Assembly: GCA_911728455.2 (NCBI GenBank)
Contig: OU452236.1
Span: 13,813,838-13,877,837, forward strand
Length of the DNA stretch: 64,000 nucleotides
Reading direction: 5' to 3'
DNA from: Marthasterias glacialis
Lineage: Eukaryota > Echinodermata > Asteroidea > Forcipulatida > Asteriidae
Positions 43,746 through 64,000 of the stretch are shown here, piece after piece (within the stretch, counting starts at the first letter, position 1; each line of letters begins with the position of its first letter). The notes under the pieces were generated by a model that saw only the letters and a list, made by a program, of their open reading frames with translations, searched no databases and was not told where the DNA came from. Made by a program: the position numbers and the translations under genes.

Positions 43746-46700
43746 AGATCAACATCAATGAAATCACTCCAACTAGTTGGACAGATTTTGTGTAGAACTT
43801 GATCAGAAAAAATAAGCCCTTGGTACTTGTATGTTGAGCTACTTTCATTGACATCACCCTGCTTGGTGTCCAGAAAGCACCAACTATTAGTGCAATGTGA
43901 AACCAACACTGAGTTACAAATACCTCCATATAACTGGGTAAATCATGACTTCGTATGGACTGGATGAAAGTTGTGCTGGTCCAGAATTTTTGTGACACTT
44001 ACCTTCTTCTTTTTGACATACTCTTTCCATAAACAAAAGAAGAATAGTTTGAGTTGATCCGTAAAAGTAATCTCTGCCATGTAAATCAAATAAACCATCT
44101 GGAATCTAACTGTGTTTTTTTATTGTACAATGTAGACATGGATAGTATCACTCTTTGGTACAGTTATCACAGTCAGTCATTCATGAAGTTTGAATGTAAA
44201 AGTTTAAGTTTAATGTTTTCAATTTACTGCTTTACCAAACCAGTTAGGGGCTAAATTTATATATTGGTATTCAAAAGCAACAAAATATTTTTGTCAAAAA
44301 GTTAAAAATGCAAAATTTGTAAATTGTCAACGATTTCATTCATCAAAATACCCCTCCAGCAATGAAATGGTAAGGCCCTCTAGTAAGCAGGTGTGAACAG
44401 CTGTTCATCGACCAATAGGAATGACGGAACTGTCTTATAAGCGCAGGTGCAAGCTTGCGTGTCACGCCCATGTTTAAACACTTTTTGGCTATGTCTTTAT
44501 CAGCGGTTTAAACACACCCATGTGACATACTCTTGACCAATCAGAATAGATAAACTGTCTTAGGTATTTATGAATAATGCATATAACAAATATTACAAGA
44601 TTGTGACAGTTGTAGAATGGTTGATTTTCTGTATCGCCTCGTGTTGCACTTAAGTGAGTTAAAGCTAAACATATAATTATTGTTAAATTTGAATAGCGAA
44701 CGCAACTGTCTGTGACGATTAAATTTCAAAAGTTTAGTTCCAAAGTTGCAAAGTAAATCATTTATTTGTTCAGCTAAAGATGAAATTTTGGTCAAATCAA
44801 GAGCTCCATTGTAATTGTACTTCATACCAAGAATAATTCGAACAGCCCTGTTTTGGATAAATTCTATTTTATTGGCTAATTAGGGATGAGTTTAACATCT
44901 TTTAAAATTCGGTGACAGTTTTGTGGTGGTTATTTCAAACTGTTATGGAGTTAGACATTTGCAATAGATTTTTTTGTTTTTATTTTGTTGATACTACTTT
45001 TTGTTTTATACCTGCATTCCTTTTAAAAAGACCCTTTATTTTGTTCATGTAAAGTATAATGGAATTAGTCCATCATGGTCATACCACTGGTTATGCTCAC
45101 ATGAAATGACTGTCTGATTCTATCGATTTTAATGTATCAATGATCAAGGGAACATGTGGAAAATTTCCCCTCCCGTTCAAACATTTATGTTACATTTCCA
45201 TGATTCTATAGTGATCATATACTTCTGCATTATCATTATTTCTATGCTAGATTGACTGGTACCTTTCATACAATTTTAATTGTTGCCAGTGGCATAACTA
45301 TGGGGGTCACGGGGATAAGTTACAGTTGCATACCTGAAATCTTAACATTTCACAAATTGAAGTTTGTTATTGGTATCATCCGCAAACTATACATATAATC
45401 CAATTATTGTAGATTAAAAGTGTTGTACACGTAATTTAATGAGACTGTACTTGTATATGTACTTGCCAACTATTGTGCTGATAAATTAAAAAATAACACA
45501 CACACACACAAATACATGTGCTCGGATTTACTTGCATGTTGGTGTATGTGTCTAGTCTAAGTTTATTTTCCATTCGTGGGTTGAGTTTTTCTCTAATACT
45601 AGCAATGAGTCAACTACGCGTTCGCATAAATTTAAACACCACCATTTATTACGAACAGGCCAAAGATCAGTCGACGAAAGCCGTTTATGTATATACAATC
45701 ATGGAAGACCTACGCTGCATTTTCATTTTGTCACATCAAATAACATAAGCAACTGGTCAAAATATTTCACACGACTAATTGTTTTATTTACTGAGGAAAT
45801 TTAGAGGCTTTTGTCAGAGACAAATTAATAGAATTAACCCTACCAGGATCTGGGTGCCCCTAACCCAATTTTTACCAACTTGATCAACTATAACAATTTT
45901 GTTTCTGACAACAAAATAGGTACATACTATAAAATGAACAGGCCTCAGCATTGCACCTTGGTTGTATACAGTGGGTGGTTTATGATTTTAAAGTGAAAAC
46001 TTAGGGGGAAATCCCCAAAAAGTGTGACAAACAACGGTTGCAACGCCCCAACAGTACTCTCTGTGATGAAATACTTTTCCATGTTTTTTATTATATAAAT
46101 ATGAACATGCTTGCAAAGTCTTACCGTTGGACCAAAATACATGAAATACATGAAAATAACATTTTCAACCGAAATTGCCAAAATGACAAAAGGACAAAGA
46201 CCAAAAGGCACCCTAGAAACAGCAGCTTTGCGTTTATCCCATAGAACTTTGTGACGTACATAGCAAGTTAAAAAATAAAAAAATAAAAAACAGGGAACTT
46301 TCGAAAACACGGAAGGAGGCAAAACGAGACTGCCCCCGTCCCAGTGTAAATGAAAAGAAATCATGATAAGGTCAACTTGAATAACACATTTTCTCCGCCG
46401 AAATACAATTTTCTGGCATGCACAATATAATGTAACATTGTCTGAACATGGCAGATGGTCTTGAAATACAGTCGATATTCCGACCGTTTTTCTATTTCAT
46501 TTATGTTTTATTTTATTTCAGAACGAGTACCGCCTATCTGTTTTTCTTTTTCTCAAAGAAATGAAAACTTGTTTGAATTGTCAACAATATTTCAAATAAC
46601 AATTACACTTGTGTGGGGTGGCTGTATAAACCAGAACCACCTTGCTCACGGCCAATTTTATTCAATTTTAGAAGAAACAAAAACAAACATCGAAATATTT

Positions 46701-47955
46701 GAGCTAAATGTTTGTATCGTTTCAACCACCCATGAATTTATAGATAAGAAATGTTCATGTTCTTCTGGTACCAACTTTAACCTTATCAGGACCGGGGGTC
46801 GCTAATTTGCCCCTAACAAACTTTTTCCTGTAAATTTTTAACGCCAGATCCGATTGCCACCGAACTTTCTAACTTTTCTTCAAATTTATCTAGGGTCATT
46901 TTGTCAAGGAATGGTTGTTATTGGGGGCCAGTGGTTGCCATGGCAACCGTTTTTTGAACCCATGTCACGCGGTTTTTGCGTGTTTATGTCAATTGCACTA
47001 TTATGTGGAACTGGGTAAAAGTTCCATACAAATCGATACTTCCAATAATCGTATTAAATTATCCCATTAATAGTTTGTTGTCTAAACTTGTTTCTTTGTT
47101 TTAAGTTAAACAACATAAAAACAGTAAAGAATACAAACCTTTGCAATGGATTTAAATTTTAAATGCTGCCCTAAATCGTTTCACTCGACCCCCAAAAATA
47201 TATATATAAAAAAATTACAATGTTTTAGACTCAATTGTTTTGAAACGGAATGCCAGCAATGTTGTACACACTTAATTTAAATTGGTTATCTCTTTTTCCT
47301 CTCAGTTTGCAAACCTATTAATGACAAAATTAAATTGAAACCACTGAGATGACCACAAATTAGAAGGGTATGATGTTATGTTATTGGTGTTGCTTTGTAC
47401 TCTCTGCTGGAAAGGAGATTTAAGAAATGCTTTTGATTTTAATTTTTTTTTCAGTGTTCCTGTTTTGTTTTTGTTTTTATCCTTCTTTTATACGAATATT
47501 TTGTGTTGCCCAGTGCATCAGCCGAAGGATGACCCACCAGGTTAAAGCAATAGCGCCCTCTCGTATTACGAAAGGGTTAGGCAACAACACTCCTCTGAAC
47601 CGCGTTACCATGGATGTATCTAACTAATTAAGAACGCAGTCTCATCTTTTCACAACTGTTACTTATTTTTGTGGTATGTTTTGTTGACCAGACTGTTTGA
47701 GCTACTTGAAATTAAAGATCAATAGGTTACCATTATTTTGTCTTATATAGAGAAATTGTAACTCAAGTAGGCCTACCTACAACAAAATTAATCACAAAGT
47801 TTCTAAATTCTTTGTGATCGAAGAAAGCTGAACACGAAATGACCTTTGAATGATATTATAAGGTTCACTATCAATGCTTTTCAGTCAAAATTTCGATGAC
47901 GTTAAGGGCATAGATTCGTGTTGAAAAGTGGGAGGGGTGATTCTGAGATTGGACC

Positions 47956-48037
47956 AAATCACGCAAGTACTTTGAAAAACACGGAGGGGGCACAACAAGC
48001 CCCCCCCCCCGTATTTTTCAAAGTACTTGCGTGATTT
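47956..48037. repeat. Hairpin with a C-rich loop side
   Basis: AAATCACGCAAGTACTTTGA and its complement on the right form arms of about 28 bp. A spacer contains AGGGGG and a run of ten or more C. Confidence 0.85.
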
Positions 48038-48894
48038 TTTATTCTTGTCACAAATTTCCCTGAAGTTGTTTTTCACTTGATTTCATGTTGTTTTGTGTCT
48101 CTATGCTACAAAACTTTGCATTTTTTTTTCACTTTGACATAATCAACTACCTCGGATTACATTTCATGGTTTGGGTCACCGTTTTGGACGCTATAATGGT
48201 TGATATGTCCCATTTTGGGGAAAAGTTGGCATGACCCCATAGTTCATAGGGAAAAAATATGATATTTATGGTTAAATATTGCGGTTAAAATAGGGACACA
48301 AATATTGCTTTAACACCCCCCCACACACACACACACACACCCTCTCCGAAGGCTGGCTATACGTGCCTGAAGGAAAGTTATAATTTGGTTTAATGTTTTA
48401 CTCATGATTATGAATAAAACTCAAGTGTTTGAACATGAATCTGTATCGATTTCATTCTGTAGCACCGCGAACCACACACATGCAACTGTTCGATAAAAAC
48501 AATAATTCAAAATTCCAGTGTTTTTTAATTTTGAATGTCATAAATGAGAATGAAAACAGAGGTAATCAGCTGCTACAAGGTCAAGTTGCATGCCTGGAAC
48601 CAACTGAAATTTTGTATACATGTATCGCAATTTCAAGACAAAGGTGCCCAACGATGCGTGACCCGACCTGGATTGAAACCAACGTATCATTGAAAAGGAC
48701 ATGAGTTCAGCTTTCGGACGATACCATCCTTCTTACCGTGGCCAATCTAAAACTATGTAAGTTAGGTGTAAAATTTTACGAACAATTATGCTTTTAAAGT
48801 TACCAATAGTGCATGGGGCTTTGATGCTATGTAGCTATATTAATGACTCGGAAACAAAACTTTCATTTGTAAATTTGTTGTAAACAACAGTTTA

Positions 48895-48947
48895 TATATT
48901 TTATTTTATTTTATTTTATTTTTATTTTATTTTTTTATTTTTTGGGG
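48895..48947. repeat. TTTTA microsatellite
   Basis: A run of ATTTT units with slight length variation is followed by a T-rich tract and GGGGGG. Confidence 0.9.
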
Positions 48948-49654
48948 GGTTTCTATTGTGTTTGTTTGCTGAAATCTCTCGGTGGAAAAGCAAATACACA
49001 CCATTGACACGTAATGACTTGAATGGTATACACCAAACACATGTGAATGTGCGGCGCCGATCGGTTTTGCGACCCAAAACTTATGACAACTTATGCAAAA
49101 CATTGCATATTCATTGCAAATGTCAATCACACACCACGTGATCGAATTTGACGAACAACTTATGAATATTCTAGTAGTTAAATTTATAACACGATCCAAA
49201 CGGGATATATAAAAACCTGAATAATCTACCATGATCTAACTATGTAAATAGTACTGCACTAGATATTTTTCAGAATTCCCCTACGCTCTTTTGTGACAGG
49301 ATACGTCTACGTTAAAATCTAAAGGGGAAAAATACAAACCCTCTTTAGTTTTTGGTAAATAAAAATGATTGATTCAAACAAATAACATAAAACGACTGCA
49401 AGCGTCTAACTGGATTTTGCGCATGCGCATTGTAATCACAACCATTCGTGGTTTAGCTTCACACGTCTGACTGGTTATATGCCTCAGTTTTTGTCAGTAT
49501 CGCGTCAGTATTATCGCATCATTGTGCTCGCAGCACGCAATTTAAATTTGCGCACGCAAACTTTACCTTTATTTAAAAAATGACCAACTTTAAAATTGCG
49601 CTCAACATGTACACCTACCACGGATGTCGGGTTGATCATTCTCAACAAAACAAA

Positions 49655-57842
<8,188 letters not shown>

Positions 57843-58129
57843 CACTAGAAATTATAGCATCCCCTTGTAAGATTTGGTAAGTGTTTTTTTTATACCTGTA
57901 ACATGGATCAATTGTTGTAAATTCGTTGGATTTCGTAGAAAAAGACTGAACCTGCAATGTGTTTATTCTTAATTTTATTTTACTTCTTCGGACAATACAA
58001 TATTTGAGCAGAGGTCGTCAAGGGAAGGGCACAAGTCAAAAAACTGTCGTCAAAAAAGATGTGGCCTCCCAAGACCTCGCTCATTTTAAACAATGCAAAA
58101 TCGATAATACAGAATATTATGACAATGAC
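57843..58129. other. 3' flank of PIGK
   Basis: The sequence downstream of the stop holds no further exon. AATACAATA-type weak polyadenylation signals occur near 57998. Confidence 0.35.
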
Positions 58130-58470
58130 TAGAGCAAGCTAGTCGAAACATTGAGACCAATTAACAAACTCACTCTGCAGCAGTGAAGTTATCCGAGAAG
58201 TCCCCTCGATCCATTAAGCAAAAGTAGTAGTAGTAGTAGTCCTGGCCGATTTCCTACCTCCCCAGGTAGTACTTAATAAGCAGGACAGTTCTTTTCAGAA
58301 CTAAGTTGTCTCTCGAATTCCGAAATCTACTCCGCGGTAGTAGAATAATAGCAAGACAAGTTCTCACAAGAACAATGTACTGTATATAGCAAAGCAGATA
58401 TAATCACATGGTGTTACCGCAAACCAAATATACATTGATACCTCACCATGCAATGCCTTGACACCTAGAC
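58130..58470. mobile_element. Dispersed inverted-repeat element, relative of 19715-20010
   Basis: It shares TTCTCACAAGAACAATGTAC, GGTGTTACCGCAAACCAAAT and CCTCACCATGCAATGCC with the reverse of the caspase-intron copy. It also shares GAAGTCCCCTCGATCCA with the forward copy, so both halves occur. It contains AGT trinucleotide repeats near 58225. Confidence 0.6.
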
Positions 58471-58960
58471 AGAATATATGGAAAACTAAAAACTTAGGTT
58501 AAAAGTAGCAATAAATGGCAAGTAAAAGGTTCTGTACTCTGGTTGGCTGAAAGTGAAACACGGTCAAGAGGAGTTCATTAATATAGGCTGGTGCATGACA
58601 TGTGCGCCACTGTGAAATTGATGCACGTCAAGACATCGCATGTGTGTAATTTCTGGGATAGAGTTTCCAAACTGGGTAATATATTAAAAACAAAACAAAA
58701 AATGACTGGCTACAGTGCCCTGTGAACAGTGAACAGAAATTACAAAGTAAATTTAGGGACACTAAAAGCATTTCTTTAGTTGTTGAATTTGCTTATTGTT
58801 GAATTGCTCATGTGTTGTTTACTTTGAAAAGTTCAGCTAAAACAACCCAGATTTTTATTTTATTTTTGTTCATATTTTTTGACTGAGGTGTGTTATAAAG
58901 CACATGTTAATGGGCGTGATTCTGTCACTAGTGCATGTTGATCTCCCTTTGGGCCTCCGA

Positions 58961-59277
58961 GTGTCCAGATACCTGATTCTCCTCATTTGTGTCAGTAGTA
59001 AGCGGAACAAAGTAACACTGAGCCCTCGTTCATAAGCGACACAGATTATAATCCCATAACCTAGATTACTCTAGTATTCTTAAATAACGTCAGTCAGGGT
59101 TACTTAAATAACGTCAGTCAGGGTTGCTGGTTGCACCCCAGATTATACTGACTGACGTTATTTAAGAACACTAGAGTAATCTAGGTTATGGGATTATAAT
59201 CTTTGTCGCTTATGAACGAGGGCTCAGTGTTCCTTCGTTCCGCTTACTTCTGACACAAATGAGGAGTATCGGGTGGA
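58961..59277. mobile_element. Foldback MITE with arms of about 130 bp
   Basis: CCTCATTTGTGTCAGTAGTA, GAGCCCTCGTTCATAAGCGA and GATTATAATCCCATAACCTA at the left all recur inverted in the same order at the right. A small internal duplication (AAATAACGTCAGTCAGGGTT, twice) is in the centre. Confidence 0.85.
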
Positions 59278-59311
59278 CCAGAAGAGGGTCCTAATTTGGA
59301 CCCTCTTCTGG
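59278..59311. repeat. Perfect hairpin next to the foldback element
   Basis: CCAGAAGAGGGTCC is followed by a short AT spacer and the exact complement. It begins where the right arm of the preceding element ends. Confidence 0.9.
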
Positions 59312-60420
59312 TCACTCAGGCTATGTCCGAATTTGTGGCTTCAGCTATGGCTGGATTGTGGCGCATTCATGCATTGAAGTATGGGACGCCCTTAGCAACA
59401 TCCTTAGCAACAGCCGTAGCCATATCCGTAGCCGCCAATTCAGATACAATTCTGGCACAGTCCCTCTGGGTCAATAGACGTGCACTAGTGACCTCATTTC
59501 CAGTCCATGTGTATAATATATTCAGGAAGCAGGAAATGTTGCAACATTTGTTTTCCATCCTTGTACTATTAAACAAAACAATGGCTCGCATTCAGTTCAT
59601 ACACATGTACACTGGTGGCGTTACATAAACAAGATTTGACTTAGTTATTTAACCTAGGGATTGAGAAAGAATCATAAATTGTTTATACTATTTGTGAGGG
59701 ATTTTTTCTTTCATTTCAAAGTATGAATTTACACATTCACCAGGTTCTAAGGTCTTTAAGACAGTGGTTCTTAAGCCAGGGTATTTAATGGTGTAGCTGG
59801 GGGGCAAAGGGAGGCAGCTGCCCCCCAGTGGAACATCTTGTCCCCCCTGGTTGCCCTCCCCCTACCCCTGTCAGCCTCTGGACACTGAAATTTGCTATAA
59901 TTAGACATTTTTAACTGCAATTGTTCCCTCTACAAATGTCTGGTCCCCCCCCCCCCCTTGCCCCCTAAAAAAAAAGATGCTGGCTATGCCACGGGGGTAT
60001 TATTATTTGATAAAGAAAGACAATTGTGGGGAAAGGGTATAGATTTTGTTGTACTTTGAGTAATGTTGCCTCAACTATACAGGACTGTATATTTTGTTAC
60101 TGAGTTAAGTGAGTAAAGTTGCCGTTGGAATTGCAACGCTGTTGCCATGATTGCAGTCTCCTGACAGTTTATGTAGAATTTGTGTTCGTAATGAATTAGT
60201 CCAAGGAAATTTTGCCCCATGTTAGCATGAGCAGTTTGTCAGAAGAGTGCGACTGTTCATAACTTTGAACCACAAATGTAGCGGAATTTGAGATGCTGTT
60301 TTAAGATGTGAAATGAAGAAATCATTTCCTTAAATCCACGTGTTTGAGGGTAAAGTGTGTAATGGTTCGAAGGAATAATCTAAAAAGAAACGCCTTGCTG
60401 TTGATGTTTTTTTTCTTATT
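59312..60420. other. Intergenic, no gene seen
   Basis: No exon-like segment is supported. A C/G-rich stretch at 59790-59975 contains a run of at least ten C; the phrase GGCAGCTGCCCCCCAG is part of a small inverted repeat. Confidence 0.4.
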
Positions 60421-60770
60421 TCTTCTTCTTATTATTATTATATATTTCTGGTAATGAAACCAAGGATGCCTCATAAGTGAACTAATCACTGCAGCTCTCA
60501 AGCCTGAGGAAACCTGTAGATGAGGGTGCTTGCCATGTGAACCAGAAACACTGAGGTAAACCCCTACTCTTCCATGATAAGTATTCTGGGTTCTTTTACG
60601 TGCACTACCAATCCTAGTACATGGGACCTACGGCTTGATGTCCCATCCGAAGGACAAAGCAATTATGGTAAAGTATCTTGCTCAAGGACACAGGTGCTGC
60701 GACCGGGATTCGAGCCGACAACACCAGAACTTGAGTCCAGTGATCTTGACCGCTCAGCCACGACACTCCA
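60421..60770 (-). mobile_element. tRNA-derived SINE (family 1), reverse orientation
   Basis: On the - strand the head reads AGTGTCGTGGCTGAGCGGTC and the B box CGGCTCGAATCCCGG, followed by the family body (GTGTCCTTGAGCAAGATACT). The ATT-rich tail is at the left, near 60425. Confidence 0.85.
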
Positions 60771-60991
60771 TAGTATTATTTCGTTGAAACTGCTTGATTT
60801 TATCCATAGCAACCATGGCAAGAAACAAGCTTCCCTGACAACAACAAAAACTGTCCAAGAGTTAAGCCAAAGAGGTTTGTGGCCTGGGCATTTCTCTTGA
60901 AGATTGATGTTCTGAAATTATTATCTACATTGTATTTTCCCGTAGTGGAAGTTTATTTCACATGACGAAACTTTCCTTGTAAAAAATATCT

Positions 60992-61466
60992 TTAAAGAGA
61001 GACTCCAAGGTCAAATTCATTTTTGTGATGCACTCATTTCCTAGTCGATAGAGTTCTTACAAAAGTGGGAGAAAAACCTTGCGTTAAGACGGTGTAAATT
61101 GTCATTTTATTTGAAACTCTTTCAGAGTGAAATTTGAAACATAACGTCATTGGATATCAACAATAAATGGGTCTGTACATTCCACAGAGACATTTTTGGC
61201 GTCAAATTCAATGCCGTTTGGATTGAATGGTACAGAAATTCAAAAATGAACTCAAAATTTTATATATATATGTCAAAACCTGCATCATTTGATGTGTTTG
61301 GATGTTGACAAAGTTCACACTGGAAGGGTATCAAATACAATGGCATTTTACACCATTCTAACGTGAGGTTAGAGACTTCATTTTTTTTCCCACTTTCATA
61401 TGGACTTTAACTAATGGAAAATGAGTGCATCACAAAACTGAATTTGACCTTGGAGCCCCCATTTAA
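60992..61466. mobile_element. 475-bp MITE with TTAA ends
   Basis: TTAAAGAGAGACTCCAAGGT followed by CAAATTCATTTTTGTGATGC on the left pairs with the inverse on the right over about 48 bp with few mismatches. TTAA is at both extremes. Confidence 0.8.
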
Positions 61467-61619
61467 ATGGACAAACTCTTTTCAAAACAGACAAAATTCA
61501 TATCAAACAAGAACTGTTTTATTATTTGGCAGCAACACTTTCTTCAAATCAAATTGTTTTCAAAACAAACAAAATTCTATTTCATACTGTTTGGCATCAA
61601 CATATATAATTGGTATTAA

Positions 61620-61680
61620 TCACTGTAGTAAAAGTTAATATTCATATTAAATAGTAAAAGTTAATATTCATATTAAATGT
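61620..61680. repeat. Two-unit tandem repeat of 26 bp
   Basis: AGTAAAAGTTAATATTCATA with TTAAAT occurs twice in a row. Confidence 0.85.
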
Positions 61681-61824
61681 GCATTTATTTTGTTTCTCTT
61701 CCATTTTACAAAATGGGATATATCGACGGATCCACTAAACCCTACTACTACCCTTCATAATAGCTACCTTTCAACAACACACTTGTGAGAACAATGTGAG
61801 AAACGATCTCGTATAGAATAATCC

Positions 61825-62010
61825 GAACAGCTTGTTCATAGGCGTTTACACCACCACAACTATGGCTGCCGCTTGTGCGCATCGAGGCACACGCACTGTG
61901 AATCCTCCATGCTGGTTGGTACATATGCGCGCTGACACGCGTGTTGTGTCAAACACGTGTGCTGAGGCCTTGGCTGCGGTAGTGTAAAACACCATGAACG
62001 AGCGCTGCTC
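61825..62010. mobile_element. CpG-rich element, relative of 20690-20835
   Basis: TTCATAGGCGTTTACACCAC at the left and GTAGTGTAAAACACCATGAA at the right are imperfect inverted repeats. The interior is rich in CG and CA (GCGCGCTGACACGCGTG). Confidence 0.6.
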
Positions 62011-62866
62011 AGATTGGTGTATAAACAGACATAGACAAGTGGAAGATGCTACGTGGGATTTCTGGCCGATTTGAGCCAAAAATATCGATTTAAATTTTAA
62101 ATACCTATTTCCATTGATTCGAGAAAGTTACAAGCTTTCTTTCTAGACATTACCAATGATTAGTGGTAGTTAATTAAAAACTGAAAAGGAATTATTGTCA
62201 GGATCCTGACGTTAATTCAAATCCATCAGCAATGTACAAACAGTTTGCACGTAACATGTGCATTGCTCGTGGCATTTGCATTTATTTTTTGTATGTTTTT
62301 TTACTTGAAACGGCATCATCTATCAAAAATCGTTCCCAGAAAAAAAAATTTTTTAAAAAAAAAATTATAATTTCGGCGAAAATCGAGCCAGGAACTTTAA
62401 AAGTATACGTACTTCTCTGTGAGTGTAAATACAATAACAAGACTTTTGTTTTTAATGAATTTCAATACAAGTTCGAAACGCTTTTTTCTGTACGAGTACA
62501 GAAAAAAGTTTTTAAGCACAACTCTAGCTCATCACAAGGGCTTAATGGTTCAGCCTATCAACATTCATTTTAAAACAAGATTAACTTTCTATTGTTTGCT
62601 ATTGATCCACATATTTAACATTAAGCAACCAAAGCTTATGATGCATTTTATGTGTGGCCTCAAATCAAATGGACGTTTTATGTTTTGGGTGGTTTTTTTC
62701 CGGAAGTTGAGAATACTGATAGTAATTATAATATTAACAATTTTTTATGCTATAACTGTTTCGTATTTTAAAATGATAAAATTTAATACTGCAAAAATTT
62801 TATAAATCACCCAAGGAAACAAGGTGTTTCTTAATCAGATACATTAAAAACTCTGACCCAAATGTT

Positions 62867-62952
62867 AAAATCATCATGGGATGCTCAATTTGAAATACAA
62901 CACGTTTAAAAATCATCATGGGATGCTCAATTTGAAATACAACACGTTTAAA
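62867..62952. repeat. Two-unit tandem repeat of 42 bp
   Basis: AAAATCATCATGGGATGCTC followed by AATTTGAAATACAACACGTT and TA occurs twice without a visible difference, so the duplication is recent. Confidence 0.95.
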
Positions 62953-64000
62953 AATCACTATCTCATGAGTAAATTTACAAAACTGCTTAGCAGAAGATAT
63001 TACTAAATTACATGTCCTTGCTAATAATATACTCAGTTTACACTGACAATATCAAAGTCTAATTGCAGTTGAGGAAATGCACTTTATATTTTGTTTCGAT
63101 TTTAAAGGTTTATTAAACAATTAAACATAATCAAAATTGTTCGTATTCCTGCACATTGTGGGAAAAAAAAATAAAAATTTATACTTTCGTTTCAATTTCA
63201 AATCGGTGAATCAGCTGCATTAAAGGTAAACAAAATTAAATTTATCTGAAAGCGGACTTAGTACAATGTCTGGATGAAAGAAGATTTGGCCGAAGAAGTA
63301 CTATTGACCCAATTCACCTGACGTCATCATCACAATAATCTGGGTTGTGCCATGTTGGTAGTCAATGTCCCTGTGTGTTACACAGTGTTGTGCGAATTTT
63401 AGGCAATGTGGCGATTACACGCTTACCCGTTGACTATACCAAAATGGTGGGCGTGGCACAATCGCTGCGTGTGGCGTGTGTGAAGGGCTCGGTAAGGAAT
63501 CTAAAGTACTGTAAGGAATGATTTTTGTCAATTACTACAAAAATTGTACATATTTGGTGACTTTGGGAAATACAATGAAAACAATGACAATACCCTTTCA
63601 GCCTATGGGGCTGACGGGTTAAAACTACACAATTTTTTCAGACAAATCTTAGGGGGAATTTCAGAGAGGAACTAAAAATGTATACAAACACAACACTAAT
63701 AAAACTTTTTGGTTATCTAAGCACAAATACTGTTCTTAAAAATACATATTTACAATGAAGGATCATTTACAACAACCCCTGGGTATCTTGATTAGAAATC
63801 TTTCGACATGGCAATCATACAGATATGCTGCCCTCTTTGTCTGGTTCACTGTGAACACCTGTACAAATTACACCACTGCCTATAAAACAAGAAAAGGAAC
63901 CAGTCTGTTTTCCTATTAACTCGTTATTTCCTATATTTTCCTATTATACATGTAGTCACATGGCTTTGCACTGCATTAGAACGATATGGCTGCACCTGCA
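62953..64000. other. Intergenic, one dispersed repeat, no gene seen
   Basis: The stretch 63300-63470 is the forward relative of the 24298-24442 repeat. The remainder is AT-rich with short frames only. Confidence 0.4.

Larger units (their letters stand above)
43746..49600. other. Large stretch without a recognisable gene
   Basis: No exon with a known domain or consistent splice chain was seen on either strand. It holds AATAAA signals near 44086, a CA microsatellite near 45495-45510 and another near 48320-48340, a hairpin at 47956-48037 and a TTTTA tract at 48895-48945. Frames at 45945-46364, 46455-46805 and 47427-47627 are unsupported. Confidence 0.45.

Noticed and set aside
45945-46805. Opposed frames of 139 and 116 codons
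   Set aside because: No domains, codon bias or splice sites support them, and they contain hydrophobic AT-rich translation typical of non-coding sequence.

Overview
The window is animal nuclear DNA: AT-rich, with short coding exons bounded by GT/AG introns, tRNA-derived SINEs, LTR and non-LTR retroelements and many short inverted-repeat elements. The proteins read most like an invertebrate deuterostome, probably an echinoderm; this is an inference from general character, not a species call.

Layout. Positions 1-3200 hold the last (p10) exon of a caspase gene on the + strand and its 3' flank. 4824-5345 (-) is one exon of an unrecognised acidic, Q/H-rich protein. 5464-14094 are two tandem units of about 3.9 and 4.7 kb. 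Each has matching inverted ends and a broken gene for a small THAP zinc-finger protein. 14403-17280 is a Ty3/Gypsy-type retrotransposon on the - strand whose LTRs look identical but whose 5' half is missing. 17700-25748 (+) is a complete caspase with an N-terminal death-effector-like domain. Its last exon and 3' flank (24528-28034) repeat positions 1-3200, so the window spans about one period (about 25.2 kb between p10 exons) of a tandem caspase duplication. 29680-35640 (-) is a complete TFIIB gene (GTF2B). 36057-36392 is a LINE 3' end. 37256-39614 is a 68-bp minisatellite of about 35 units. 39741-43745 (+) is the 3' part of a gene related to KDZ (Kyakuja-Dileera-Zisupton) transposases. 44-49.6 kb has no recognisable gene. 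49655-57842 (+) is a complete PIGK (GPI8) gene in nine exons. 58-64 kb is repeats only.

Gene roles. TFIIB (RNA polymerase II initiation) and PIGK (catalytic subunit of GPI transamidase in the ER) are housekeeping genes. The caspase is likely an apoptosis or immunity protease. Nothing suggests that these genes act together; they are neighbours in a region heavily reworked by mobile elements.

The most unusual signals are: (1) two different families of terminal-inverted-repeat elements that each carry a THAP-domain exon, suggesting P-element-like transposons or captured THAP genes; (2) a CTCGCCCCC-motif inverted-repeat element with an 8-bp target duplication inside a THAP exon, which adds a proline-rich tail to the reading frame; (3) at least four unrelated-looking elements that begin TTAAAG and end in TTAA; (4) the caspase tandem duplication, with a QACRA rather than QACRG active site. 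All coordinates of splice sites and repeats were read by eye.
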